A DNA stretch of 64,000 nt from Nilaparvata lugens (Eukaryota > Arthropoda > Insecta > Hemiptera > Delphacidae), in NCBI RefSeq assembly GCF_014356525.2, contig NC_052504.1, positions 62,265,086 to 62,329,085 on the forward strand, read 5' to 3'. Made by a program: the position numbers and the translations under genes. Positions within the stretch are counted from its first letter, which is position 1, and every line of letters starts with the position of its first letter. Below are positions 11,073 through 24,310 of the stretch, piece after piece. The notes below the pieces were generated by a model. That model was not told the origin of the DNA. It saw only the letters and a program-made list of their open reading frames with translations, and did not search any database.

Positions 11073-11303
11073 CAGTAGAGCACCGATTACCCGGACTAAT
11101 TGATGCATGGACTAATCCAGATTTTATTCTTGATCTGATATGTGGACGTAATTATAACATTGCATTCTGGCCTACATTACTTAGTAGTACTTGTTCTATG
11201 TAATATGTCATCTCATCTTCCATTTACATTATAGTTGAAATATGTCTTTGGTCATCGGTCATCCGGATAACCGATATACAGATAATTGGTGCTCGCTCTA
11301 CTG
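11073..11303. mobile_element. pogo/Tc1-like MITE, 231 bp
   Basis: The element starts CAGTAGAGCACCGATTACCC and ends GGTGCTCGCTCTACTG, which are imperfect terminal inverted repeats. TA flanks both ends (11071-11072 and 11304-11305), as expected for a Tc1/mariner-pogo target duplication. The internal 'ggataaccgata' mirrors the left 'gattacccgg'. It is non-coding. It lies in the receptor intron, 79 bp beyond the TM6 exon. Confidence 0.75.
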
Positions 11304-11382
11304 TAATCACTTGTTTCACTTTATTTCATGCTCATCGAAGCTACTTTGACAGTACATTGAAAACGATGCAATGAGTGCTGAC

Positions 11383-11619
11383 CTCACAAATAGGCGTGAG
11401 AATGTAGAGCGAGAAGAAAGGCAGCCAGCAGGCGATGAAGGAGCCCATGATCAGTCCGAGAATGAGGGTGGCCCGCTTTTCCTTCTTGCGCGCCAACCGC
11501 CGCTTCTCTCGCTCGGGGTCGCGCGGCTTCTGAATCTTGGGCGGCGCCACTGCCGCAACCCCCTCCGACCCACCGCCATCTGGCACTGGACTGCCGCTTA
11601 TCCGACCCATATCGATCAC
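11383..11619 (-). CDS. GPCR exon: end of intracellular loop 3 and TM6
   Basis: On the minus strand the acceptor is tttgttgtcag and the exon begins GTG ATC GAT ATG (VIDM), in phase with the preceding exon, which ends KRE. It encodes a Gly/Ser/Ala linker, a strongly basic stretch (KIQKPRDPEREKRRLARKKE) and TM6 with CWLPFF, ending SLYILTPICE. The donor GAG|gtcagc (11383) keeps the conserved Cys and gives phase 0. An alternative gtgagg donor five bases earlier (exon end 11388) fits the donor consensus better but cuts the Cys codon. The basic segment before TM6 is the usual G-protein contact region. TM7 should be in the next exon, probably outside the window. Confidence 0.88.
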
Positions 11620-12910
11620 CTGACAACAAACAATCATCCATGACATCTATCAGCTAATTTAATCTCAGCTAAAATAATATAAAGTCAGCTAATATGGTTT
11701 TTATTAAATTTCTGTTAATATGGTTGTGAAAACCTTTCTCTTTTCTTTGCATCATTGCATCGTTCCTTTTTTGAAAATTGTTTTCAATTGAGTGAAATTC
11801 AGTGTATCAATCATTGTAATACTACAGTTCATAGTATGATAATTTCATAGTAATTATTTATTTATTCATTCATTTGAAAATTTACATATTTGCTGGCCCA
11901 AGGAACTGGCCCATTATTGCCTCCATTGAGCAAATCGATCAGTACAAGAGAAGATAATGATAACTTCTTAAAAACCTAGGGGCTTAGCACGAACCAACAT
12001 TGTACTGCTTTCCAATAAATTGATTGACTGAACTTGTTCTGTGGATCGCTCGTCGGAAACTTAATCAATGATTACTCAGAAGAACTCTGATTCTACCTAA
12101 TTGGTAAAAACCTGGACTCAATATATTGCATTTTTATCATAAGGCTTTTTGATGCTCAGAAAGTATGAGGGGAAAACCACATCTACGAATTCAATTATAA
12201 TACGGTATCATAATATTACTTTCAACAACTAAAGTTAATTTCCATGGAAAGAGTATTCGTACGGAGAAGCGTAATAACCCGGCAACATAGGTAGTTCATC
12301 TTTGAGGTTATTCTCGCTTGTCAACAAGATGCTGGATGAATACTAAAAAGACCAGAAACAACAGTAACAGGGGCTAAGGGAATCATGTTATAAGGTACAA
12401 CACAGTAAGTGAGTTTCCTTGTCTATTCTATTTCCATTTTCGTTTCTTGGTAACCGGCAATGATAATTCTCCGAAACTCTCATTGTAAATTCATGGAAAT
12501 GTTCTACAAATTCAGAGACGGAATACGAAACAGTGGGGAAAAGATATTGTCAACAAGGAGTGGAAAGTATTCTGCTGTAGATTATTTTCTATACTGATGC
12601 TGATCATATGCGGAACTGAAGCTAATATTTTCTCTTGTCACAAATTTGCGATTATTTTTACATGAAAAGGAAGAGTTGTGGAATCTCTCATTTGATGACT
12701 TGAGTATGTCAGCTAATGTTCAGAAGTTCTGGACACTGATCATAATCATCAAATATCGGGACACATAGCTTCGCTCGTTATTTTTATTCATTGATAAACA
12801 TAACACAATTCTCTAAAATGATCGTGTTTATATTTCACAGCTGGCTATAAGTCAGCTTATGAATTTCGGGGGTGCGATATTTTGATTTTCCACAGAATCA
12901 CTCGCTCACT
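11620..12910. other. Intron sequence, no gene seen
   Basis: AT-rich unique-looking sequence between the TM6 exon acceptor and the GT-rich element. The end (about 12840-12900, 'gcttatgaatttcggg') resembles 45795-45830, so a short dispersed repeat is probably present. No coding frame is supported. Confidence 0.5.
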
Positions 12911-14695
<1,785 letters not shown>

Positions 14696-16880
14696 AGACG
14701 ACGAAAATCTCAGCTGTTTCAGCCAAGGATGAATTATCCTTTTAATGTAGTTCAGCGAGTTTTCTCAAGGATAAGACCTAGTGCAATCGAATTTTTATAT
14801 CATATACCTACTATATAATATGTTCCAGTTTCGTGAAAATCTCTAGAGCCGTTTTCGAGATCCGTTGAACATGATTTTGTTTTTGATTATGATTAAATTT
14901 TCTCCCTGGAGACTCTTTGAAGAGTATAGGAAATCGTCAAGGACTCCAGATATAAAGGACATACGTCAAGGACATAAATAACCAGATATAAATATAAATA
15001 AATAACCAGATATAAAAACACAGTAATTGCTTGTTTAATATAATAGGATAATATTGATTTATTAACTACCACATTATCAAATACTAACATATTATTCAAC
15101 AAGGTTGTTTTAGAATATACCAATGTATCAGTCAATTCTAACTGAACAGTTCTATTTTCAACTTTTGATAATGTAATTCGAGTAAACAAGCTGCTTACTC
15201 CTTGGAATTCTCCGTGCGACAGAGAGGATATTCCATTCTTCTCTCAAAGCTTTATATTATCTCTTTCCTTATTATTTTTGTTGCATAACTGCTCATCCAC
15301 CCTTCTGATACTTCTCCATCTAAGCACTGGTTGATACTTAATGTTTTGGCTGAACTGTTACCCAGACTGATGCCACGAGAGCTCAGTTAGTTCCTTCAAT
15401 ATTCATTCAACTCTTCACCCTCTATCGAAGAGATTTCTCTTAGAATCCTTGTCATTTGTTCATTAAGAGTTATAAAATTGTTCAACTGAAGTCAATTGAT
15501 CTTTGCTATAACCAAACATTTCTCTATCATTGGACTGGAATTTCTCAACTTTATAAATCTTTATAACTAGATCCTCATATTCCCAGATGGAGGAATAGCT
15601 GTCTTATACCTGTCTATATAATGTACTCTAGTGTAATTAATTCATTTTCGACAAAGGAAAATCTTATGTGATTTTTGGAGAACACTGGATTTATGAATTT
15701 TGATCTCGACTGAGATTATTGATTGAAATTATTATTATAAAATGGTTATTATTCAGCATTTCAGTACCATTATCAATATCATGTTAGTACCATGTGAATA
15801 CGAAGTCTATGAAATACCAGGACTAACCATGACTCATTTAATCAATCATACTATTGAAGACATTTGACGTTGAAGATTGATTTTGAACTGAAAGAATTAA
15901 TCTACAAATAACGTCACCGCAATGCGAAGTAACAATCATGAAAACATCATTCGTCATGTCTGCAATATATCAGGAATATTCTATTTTAATTCAAAATAAC
16001 TATTCTACAAAATATCATTGTTTGAAATAAAATGATATATTTCGTCTTCAATTATCCAAATGTATCACATACACATTCGGTGTTGATATAATCAATATTT
16101 GATCTTGATGTTGGTGCAACAATGTTTAACACATTGAACCAAAATCATTGATTATTGAGTAAGAAATATGAAATATGAAATCAGTTGGAGATAATCTGAT
16201 TGAATAATGGAGTGTGTTGTTATATTCAATTTCCTTGAAAAATATCTCTAAATAGAGCAAAAGACTTTCTCCACGGAATAAGATTTTCGTGATTAAGTTA
16301 AATTCGTAAAACTGAAAGAGTAAACAAACTCAAATGCGAATTGATAATTCAATTATTAGGCCTAATAGGCTGATAATTAATTCCTCTTCTTTTGAGTTCA
16401 ATTCAAGGAAGAAGAACATTGGTAGAAGGTCAGTAGAGTATTAACCGAAAGTAGCACAGTGCTATTCAGTCAGAAAATTTTTGAAGATGTTTGTCTTTTT
16501 ACTGTCTAATCAACCGGAACAGGTTAATAAACGAACCTTATCTCTAAAGTAAAAATGATATTGATTGTCTTTTTTTGAAATTGTAGATATAAAGTGCGCG
16601 AAGCTCTTTATCAACCAGTATTTAATTGAGAGATTAAGAACAGGATTTAGAATTTCAAATTAGCTCATATCCAGATTTGGCTACAAATTCACATTAGTGT
16701 CTCGTAGTCATACTATTCATAATGTATTACAGAAGTGTAGTAGAATCCTGAAAAAAAGTAAAGTGAAGCCGAACTGTGGCAAAAGTTTTATTGGGACGAT
16801 AGCTTTTTACAGGTCTCTCTCAACTCTCAAGTGAGTTCATTTGGTATGTTTGTTTACAGACGCATTCCTTTCCACTTGAA
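14696..16880. other. Intron sequence, no gene seen
   Basis: AT-rich sequence with no supported gene. The open frame at 14893-15189 (minus) includes a short 'aaccagatataaa' repeat and shows no domain. Confidence 0.5.
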
Positions 16881-16882
16881 TA

Positions 16883-17433
16883 TCACAGAATTGATGAAAA
16901 AAAATTCAGGGCGGTTGAACGACCGCGAATAATGGAATTATCGCAGTTGAAGCGTTCACGCGACAGCAACCATATTTTCGCTACGGCAAGAATGCAGGAT
17001 GACAGTTGGTAGTGGAAAAACCCTGAAATGTCAACTCTCAAAGAATATGAATTAGCCTGTAGAGCGACATTGGCCGGGTCAAGGGGACTTGGTCTCACTG
17101 GTGTAGTCCGGTGAGCTCTGTGCAATCTACGCAATAGATGTTGCCTTTCAACAACTCCCGGGAGAAAATGCCTGTGAGTTGCACAGTGCCAGCGACGTCA
17201 AGGGCCCTGCCGCCTGCAAAATAAGGAGGGAAAAACAACTCCGAACGTGGAATGGGAGGAAATACAACATGAAGTCGCACAAAAGCAACAACCAAAATAG
17301 CTTTTCCGCGCCATGTACATTCCATATCGGAATCAATCCGAAACGCAGGCCAAAAAACGATTTCATGCTCTTTTGTTACTCTACCGGCATAATAATTAAA
17401 GCTCGGCTGAATTCGACTAATCAAGCAATCTAA
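16883..17433. other. GC-richer intronic island, unassigned overlapping open frames
   Basis: Frames are open on both strands (16883-17134, 17095-17424 and 17148-17366 minus; 17179-17433 plus). The sequence is less AT-biased than its surroundings. One minus frame has a hydrophobic run (LFWLLLLCDFMLYFLPF), but there is no aminergic TM motif and no clear splice-site pair. It could be a regulatory element or an unrecognised exon. Confidence 0.3.
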
Positions 17434-17860
17434 GCCTTTTCATATGCAGATTTTATTGGATACGTTGTTACAGAGGTTTTGCACAGAGTTACCATTCCAT
17501 TATCAACATCGATAACAATTTCATTCAAATTGACTACTTAATTTAAAAAAGCGAGTTTATTAAACCCTATAGAAATCAATGATGATACTCATACATGTCT
17601 TGCAGATTCATTTTACCTGATTCAAGTAACAGCCCAAATTCACTCTACGGAATAGTATTTTTCAGCCCAGTTGATGGTTGATTGATTGAATAATCAATGG
17701 TTATTGCGACCTATTGCCTTAGTATTCGCACGATACTGAACCAAATCATAATCTCCCATTATTCATTATGATCATTGTCATCATAATTATTATTATATCA
17801 TTTTTTTCATCATCATTATCACAGTTTAATTGGAAAAGCAAAAAGCATCTATCTAAAGGA

Positions 17861-18865
17861 TGTTTACGAACTCCCTACCAATTCTCTAGGGCATTGTTCC
17901 TGGGTAAAACATGATTAAATATCATATTCAAATTGTCTGGAAGTCTTCAGTTACTCACACAGCGGTCATTTTGCTTTTCTCACTTATTATTTTTTTCTAA
18001 ATAATGGTTGAACATATGAAATTGAGACTTTGCACAATATTTATAACAACTAGACAAAGCTACAGAAAAATTTTATAATCATTCAAATTCATAGAACAAA
18101 ATGTCATAACTCAGAAACCGTTGGCTTTACAATAAATTCTCAATAAATATTTTTTTTTTAGAAAATGTTATTACCTATTGTAATAATTATATTTGGTAAT
18201 ATTATATTTTGGTATTATTATTAATTGGTAATATTATCGATTGGTTTGGTACCTAATTTTTCAAGATTGGACCAATATTAACTGAGATATGGCAGCCTTT
18301 ATGATAGGTGACCACTGAAAGTCTGTTGCAGTGCAAACCAAAGCCTGCTGAAAGAGTCGCCTCAATGATGCAACAATCTCTATTTTGCATTGCATGTTAA
18401 TAGTAAGCGATTTTAGGTCATTTCAATCAATAGAATAATGTTACATAACCTTCTAAAGGTGGGCCACCAACCACTAAAGCTGTCATATCTCAGTTGATAT
18501 TGGTCCAATCATGAAAATACTGGCACCAATCGATAGGCAATTAAATTTACTGAAAAAGTGTATTTTTATGATGTATTTGTAAAACTATCAGTTTATGAGT
18601 TATTTACGAAACAATTTTAAATGGCCGCCATTTGGTTTTATAAATCTAAAAATATTATCATTTTTTGTAGCTTTGTCTAGTTGTTATTGTTGTGCAAAGT
18701 TTCAATTTCGTATGTTCAACCATTATTTGAAAAAAATAATAAGTGAATAAAGCAAAATGGCCGCTGTGTGAGTAACTGAAGACTTCCGGACAATTCAATA
18801 TGATATTTAATTATGTTTTTACCCAGGAACAATGCCCTAGAGTATTGGCATGGAGTCCGTAAACA
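17861..18865. mobile_element. Long palindromic (foldback or MITE-like) element, about 1 kb
   Basis: The left arm runs from tgtttacgaactccctacca through 'ctctagggcattgttcctgg', 'cagcggtcattttgct' and 'caactagacaaagctac'. The right arm repeats these blocks inverted up to ggagtccgtaaaca. Inner blocks mirror too: 'attggaccaatattaactga' near 18267 against 'tcagttgatattggtccaat' near 18490. The two arms cover nearly the whole element with the centre near 18360. It encodes nothing. The family is unknown. Confidence 0.8.
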
Positions 18866-18894
18866 CTATATAATATAATAATGGAAAGAATTGG

Positions 18895-19099
18895 TTATAC
18901 ACGTACGGGATAAGAAATTCACGAATGTCGCATCACGTCTGAACTACTGAACTGATCAACTCGAAATATTGCATATAGATTCTTAATTTCCCGAGGATGG
19001 TTATAGGCCTATTTTGAATGTTTTAAGATTTCAGGAGATCAAGTTTTCAGTTTGCCAAGTTTTTAATTAGACTCTTGAGGAGCACGGGTCACCTGCTAG
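18895..19099 (+). mobile_element. Helitron-like 3' end
   Basis: The segment matches 50886-51130 and 51788-51900 in reverse ('cgtctgaactactgaactga', 'taggcctattt', 'cacctgctagt'). It ends in CTAG followed by T, the usual Helitron 3' terminus. The terminal hairpin is degenerate here. No 5' end was found. Confidence 0.5.
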
Positions 19100-20330
19100 T
19101 CTGAAATAATTATTTGATGAGGTGTTTTTCATTTCTCATTTCTTTCAATTGAGCCTTCTGCTCAACGTAAAAATGATTTCATAATGTAAATAACCGCATC
19201 AGCTTGAAGTATAATTTTGATTGAAACATATCAATACTAATTTTTTCTCAGTCTGTCAACATCTTGTACAACATGTTGAACCAAAATTGAAAAAAAATTA
19301 GGCAATCGAAAAATTATGGACGAAACAAGACACTTTTAATAATTTTGTCCAAATTCCACATTCCAAAGGATTACAAATGAAAACTATCAACAATATAATC
19401 TCTGTAGTAATGCTAACAATCAAATGATTCCACAATACATGATTTTATCCAATAGATGTTGGTGTCAAGCTATTCTATCCAATAAAAAAATGAAGTGTGT
19501 ACCAGATTCTTTTACGAAACTTAAAGATTTGTTGTCTTTTCTTTCTTGTTTACAAGTAGTGAGAATAGCTTACATTCAAAAAGTAACACATAATAGCCCA
19601 AATTTGAATTGTAAAGATTGGAAGATGTGACTGTGGATTCTTGGGCATTAGTCTGTATTTACAGCTCCACATAGAATAGGAAATTAATTGTTAAAGATTA
19701 AAAAAAAAGATGATCAGATTCATACCATTGTGATATTGATATACCAATGATATTGACAAATTACACTTGAGACAGCCCAGGATAGCGTGAACTGGCAACT
19801 TTGAACTTGGAAGAGTTAACTCCAATTAATGAGGAATAGATTGGAATGATGATAAAGGAAGAATGATAAAGAAGTTTCAAATGATAGTTGAAACAGTATT
19901 TTTTTTTTGTTCTCTTTCTATTAGAACCAAATCTATACCCCGAAAATGAAATTAACTTGGATCAATAGGAGAGAGTATAATGTGAATATACTTAATCAGT
20001 GACTCCCTGGGTTGGAGAACTCGCTCGTTGTATTGTGATCTTCAAAACCCGCAACTTTCAATTAAACAAAGTCGGTTATTATGAAAACAGCAAAATATTT
20101 TTTGGAAGAATGATAAGATCTCATTGGGGATCCTATTTGAAATGAAGATATACTCTTCAAAAATTACTCTATCGCTTCAATATTTTGTATCTTATTATGA
20201 ATCCAAATTCATTTTTTTTAAATCAGAAGGTGGTCATCTATACATGATTTCGATAGAGTTCCAAGAGAAAATGAATGTCGGATACTGACGCTCGTTCAAT
20301 GATAGTAAGTAATAATAGAGAATGCCTTAC
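19100..20330. other. Intron sequence, no gene seen
   Basis: AT-rich sequence leading to the donor of the third exon. The 68-codon frame at 19424-19630 shows no recognisable domain. Confidence 0.5.
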
Positions 20331-20591
20331 CTCACGTTTGGCCTTGGACGATGACTTTCGGCCAAAGATGGGCTTGCAGAACCTGAGCTTGAGTGGCTTG
20401 ACGACGGCACACCGAGACACGACTCCCGAGTCCGAGGAACTCGGGTCGAACTCGCTGACCATGTCTGGGTCGATGCCCACGCTGGGCGCCCGGCCACGCC
20501 CCGTCCCCGCTACGTCACCGTTCACCGACAGTGTCGACCCCCGGAACCCCGTCACTGGCATGCTGCCCTTCATTGAAGAGCTTGACATCAC
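20331..20591 (-). CDS. GPCR exon: middle of intracellular loop 3
   Basis: The minus-strand acceptor ttgttgcag precedes GTG ATG TCA AGC, and the donor is GAG|gtaagg, giving an 87-codon exon that is phase 0 at both ends. The encoded stretch is Ser/Gly-rich (VMSSSSMKGSMPVTG, then DPSSSDSGVVSR) and ends in a basic segment (FGRKSSSKAKRE). GC content is high, unlike the introns. It contains possible Ser phosphorylation sites (RKSSS), which in receptors of this class often control desensitisation; that role is inferred. It joins exactly to the previous exon (DTLK) and the next (VIDMG). Being a multiple of three, it could be skipped without a frameshift. Confidence 0.88.
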
Positions 20592-22140
20592 CTGCAACAA
20601 ACAACATTCCTCTTCAAATTTGACTTCATATATTGTGTGGCGAGGTATGAACCACAGACAAATGATTACTACAAGTTTCATTTACTAAAAATATTGAACG
20701 GAATATTTACTCTATACTATATGGTATGAAACACCAAGAGAGTGGGGAGAGATATGCGTGGAAACGTGTGTATGAATAAATTATAAGAAGGGAATTTCCA
20801 ACAGAATCACAAACTTCCAAGTTCACTTGTCTCTCAAATGAGTCAGCTCTGACAAGAAATTCTATAATTTACGTCGTAGCCTATAGACAATAGTATGGGC
20901 AATCGATATACCTATATTGTTGTACAAGTCTATGTACATAGCTTTGGAGTCTAAGTATATGTACTTGTACATAAACTTCAGTTAGTTTCATGTTAACAAA
21001 ACGAGGAGTAAGAATCATCATCTACGCTCCAGGGTATCAATCAATAGTCAGTACAACAGTTGAAAATAATATCTAGTTTTGTAGTACTTGCTCAAAATGA
21101 GAGAGCTGAGCTCAATATATATATACGTTCCAAGTACAACATTGAATATTTGTGGATGGTTTAATCCTGTTACTCACGAAAAATTTCTCTCATGGAAAAT
21201 CTACTTCAAGTTACCAGGAAATACTCCACATCAATATAAATTCAATAAGTATTATTTTTCGAAAACATCTACTTCCATGTTGATGGTATTTCGTATGATG
21301 ATCGTCTTTACCACAAAATCTCGACTAGTATTGCTCGATAACGCACATTATTACTTGTATAAGGGTGAGTTTGGTGCTGCCTGCTGTTATTTGAGCCAGC
21401 TCTCATGAGTAGGGCTTTCAGTGCCAATAAATATTCACCAGGAGAACGTCTCGAGCCAATGGCGATTGCCATTGCCACAGGCGAACAGAGGCGAGCGAAC
21501 AGCACATACTTTGTTGCTTGGCTGGCACAAGTCCAGCTCTAGCGGCGAATGAAAGGGCTGCTCAGCCATTCATAGCATCAATAACACAGCCCATGACGTT
21601 TCAAACATCAATCGGCCCTTTCTTTGTTCTTGATTGATCTTCCGCTCACTTTGATCGTATATTTTCAGAAATATGTTTTCACAAAATAATATCGAATAGC
21701 TCGTCCAGAAGACTCGAGAATGCGTTTTTTTGCTTCGATATTGCGCGGACGACAAAGCTTCTATAAACGACATAGCACTTCTGATTAAAAGTACTACGTA
21801 TTGAATAATTTTTATTATGTGATATATATTTGAAGTATCATTCATCAATCAAAACTCGATTTCTACTCAACTGTATTGTCAAGAGACTCTAGTGAAAATT
21901 GTCGGTGCTACGAATTGGATAGAGATGAACTGATTCCCAATTCATTGATTTACACCCCACCATTCATCATCTCATTGGTTTTAAGAACAAGTCAGTGATA
22001 AACATAGCTGCACAAGTGAGTAAAACTTTTTTCATCGTCGTTTTAAGTGACTTTTTATGTATTTTGCAATTGTGATGGAAGCTTTTATGTTTTCACTTTT
22101 TGTGTACTTGAGAAGTTGATATTGTGGTAATTATTCTTAT
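20592..22140. other. Intron sequence, no gene seen
   Basis: AT-rich sequence. A slightly GC-richer patch at about 21400-21560 contains the small palindrome 'ccaatggcgattgccattg'. The open frames (21088-21408 plus; 21308-21505 and 21570-21848 minus) show no domain. Confidence 0.5.
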
Positions 22141-22210
22141 TAAATGAAAAAGACTATTAAATTGTCAAAAAACCACAGATTTATTGATACCTAGAAAGAC
22201 CGGTTTCGGT

Positions 22211-23703
22211 CAGGCCCGTAGTGCGGGTACGGCAGGTAAGGCTGGATCCGGGGGGTCCGGCCTCCCAGGGGGGCCCGGCGGCCAGGTGTCAATAAAAAAA
22301 TTTTACTCCTAGATAATTTAGAATCAGAACTTTTATATAATGGAAGGAGTAGGCCTAACAACGAAGATAAAATTGTTTCTTTTGTCATAGATTCACAACA
22401 CACTTGAGTATCATCTGCAGCTAAAAATGTAAACCTCATTCACAGTCATTTCCATGTGATATGCAAGGCAACATTACTTTCCTCGATCCATTCTTACAAG
22501 CATCTTACAAAATAGTGAATGTTTACCAAGAGATTGGCTAGTTTGTAGCTACGAGAAAAAAAGTTATTCTGTTTCCCATGTCGAATTTTAAGCAAACAAT
22601 CTTATTTAAATCTTATTCGAACAATCTTAGTCGAATTTATCAGCAAGATCTACATTAGCTTCTGAAGGGGTTTCTGGAAGTAATTCTGTTTGGAAAAGAC
22701 TGTTTGATAAAGTCTTTATATAGTTGGTAATCTTAGAAATGGAAACTTTCTAGGTAGTTTAGAGCTGATCAGTCATTATGACCCTTCAGTTGAAGATTAC
22801 TTAATTAAAGTGAAGGAATCTCAATTGGATGAACATAGGTTACAGGCACACTATCTTTCTGCTGAAATCCAAAATCAATTTATTCAGGCCTGTGCTGAAC
22901 TTGTTATACAGGCTATCCTAAATGAATGTCAAGAGGCAATACTACTCAGTTTTGGTTGATGCTACACTCGACCTCGACTCTTCTCACGAAGAACAAACTG
23001 TATTCATACTTAGGTACCTCAGCCTTGTAAATGGAAATCATGAATTCACCTACCAAATAGCCTAAATGAGAGATTTCTGGATTTTGTAGAGTTCTGTCCA
23101 AAGACCTTAAAGATGCATAGACTCACATGCAGCGCTAGTGTCGTACTTGGAATTGAAATCGGTCATTGAGGGGGTAACCTATAAGATTATTACATGCCAA
23201 TGCCTTTGTAATCTATAGTATTACAAATATATAGATATAATATCTCGTGCTAAAATACCCCAATGGCGGCCTTCAATTTCAAGTAAGAGAAGGGCATAGA
23301 AGGGCACTGGGAAGGCATAGGCATTGTGGGTCTATATCTCTTTAAGGTCTTTGGTTCTGTCTCTCTCATTTTTTTCTGTGTTTTTAATCCTTCAACATAT
23401 TTCCATATTTTTACTATATGAAACATATGTGTGTAAATAAACACATACCATTACTATAGTAACTATACAGTAACTATACATACAGTTGCTATAAAATTAG
23501 TGTTATGTAATTCCATTAACCTAATGTAAAGAGAGAATATTCGTGTATCATAAGTAACGTTGTAAAACATTGTGCTCGTGTGTAGGCCATTTGGGGTTTC
23601 GTTTTAGTGATCAAGTACTATAATTATGTCAATTATTGTATAAATATGTAGGGGCCCGTTACAGGTCTAGTCACAGTGCCCGTCACGGCTCTCTACGGCC
23701 CTG
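22211..23703 (+). mobile_element. hAT-superfamily DNA transposon, decayed, 1,493 bp
   Basis: The left end is CAGGCCCGTAGTGCGGG and the right end reads inverted as CAGGGCCGTAGAGAGCC. The flanking 8 bp are gtttcggt (22203-22210) and gttttggt (23704-23711), an 8-bp target duplication with one mismatch, as expected for hAT. Inside lies a broken transposase fragment. The matching uninserted sequence occurs at about 51715. The length is too short for an autonomous element. Confidence 0.85.
22726..23065 (+). pseudogene. hAT transposase fragment (ZMYM/DUF4371-like), frameshifted
   Basis: The first frame reads GNLRNGNFLGSLELISHYDP, then YLSAEIQNQFIQACAEL and NECQEA. The frame shifts at about 22937 and continues YYSVLVDATLDLDSSHEEQ, then TVFILRYLSLVNG, to a stop at 23063-23065. 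The RNGNFLG and VDATLD...EEQ...ILRY blocks are typical of the DUF4371 part of hAT transposases related to ZMYM1-like proteins. Only this central segment remains; the dimerisation C-terminus is absent. Confidence 0.75.
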
Positions 23704-24010
23704 GTTTTGGTTATTACATCATTGTCAATCTCTGATGAACTAAAACTAAATACAAGAGAAGCAGGATTTATAGTAGGCAAGTACTGCACTATTGGTCAAT
23801 GGCTTGAACGCCTGCCATTGGCCCTGCTAAACAGTCTCCTCCTACTCAACGGTATCACAAAATGGCGGCATAAGCAACAGACTTGCCATGATAATAAAAT
23901 ATCTACTCTCAGTACAAAAAAAGAACCAAGAAAACAGGTGAAAGATAATAAAACAAGTATGTAAATGGAAAAACTATTGACTAATGTATGCTTACAATGC
24001 TATGATAAAA

Positions 24011-24305
24011 CTAAATTTTTAGTGTTGTATTGGTTGAAATGAATCTGGTCATTGAACTATACTGGGAATTTTCCTCAATTACTCTTGTTATTCCCAAAGC
24101 CTCTAGAATATTCAAAGATCTGCCTTTGTTATTAACATGCAGAAACTCAACATTCTCCTCAACTGTGAACTTGTGATTATTTTTTTATGAAATGTTCTGC
24201 AAAGTTAGATTCTCCATTTTGTTTATTCCAACCTCTGATATGTTCTTTAATTCTACTTTTGAAACTTCTACCTGTTTGGCCCACATAGCAATCTTTTATG
24301 TTTTG
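24011..24305 (-). pseudogene. GIY-YIG endonuclease remnant of a Penelope-like element
   Basis: On the minus strand, starting near 24302, the translation gives CYVGQTGRSFKSRIKEHIRG, then NFAEHFI. This is a GIY-YIG nuclease core of the Penelope type: a modified first motif, then the Arg of the conserved helix and the KEH segment. A frameshift in an A-rich run near 24185 breaks it. The other frame then continues to SSMTRFISTNTT and a stop at 24011. The RT domain normally upstream is not recognisable between 24310 and 25135. Confidence 0.7.
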
Positions 24306-24310
24306 TTTTG

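Larger units (their letters stand above)
22141..24310 (-). mobile_element. Penelope-like element fragment, split by a hAT insertion
   Basis: On the minus strand the fragment runs from a GIY-YIG endonuclease remnant (24305-24011) through a 3' region to a terminal block ('tcaataaatctgtggttttt'). The 3' region, without the hAT element, matches 51425-51787 over its whole length: 'actattgac(t)a', 'ccgccattttgt', 'ccaatggcaggcgttca', 'ttgtatttagttttagtt'. Penelope-like elements encode an RT joined to a GIY-YIG endonuclease; no RT part remains here. Confidence 0.75.

Noticed and set aside
1..11382. Search for the TM7 exon (NPxxY motif) on the minus strand
   Set aside because: No NPVIY-like segment was seen. 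The region is mostly satellite and LINE, so the exon is probably outside the window.
11341..11643. Two overlapping frames (plus 11371-11643, minus 11384-11641) over the TM6 exon
   Set aside because: They are shadows of the GC-rich receptor exon in other frames.
17148..17366. Hydrophobic frame (LFWLLLLCDFMLYFLPF) as a possible TM exon of the receptor
   Set aside because: It has no aminergic motif, no convincing splice pair, and would fall between the loop-3 and TM6 exons, which already join in frame.
23732..23738. CTGATGA as the core of a hammerhead ribozyme, which some Penelope-like elements carry
   Set aside because: No GAAA core box or matching stems are visible around it, and the related copy near 51700 does not keep the motif.
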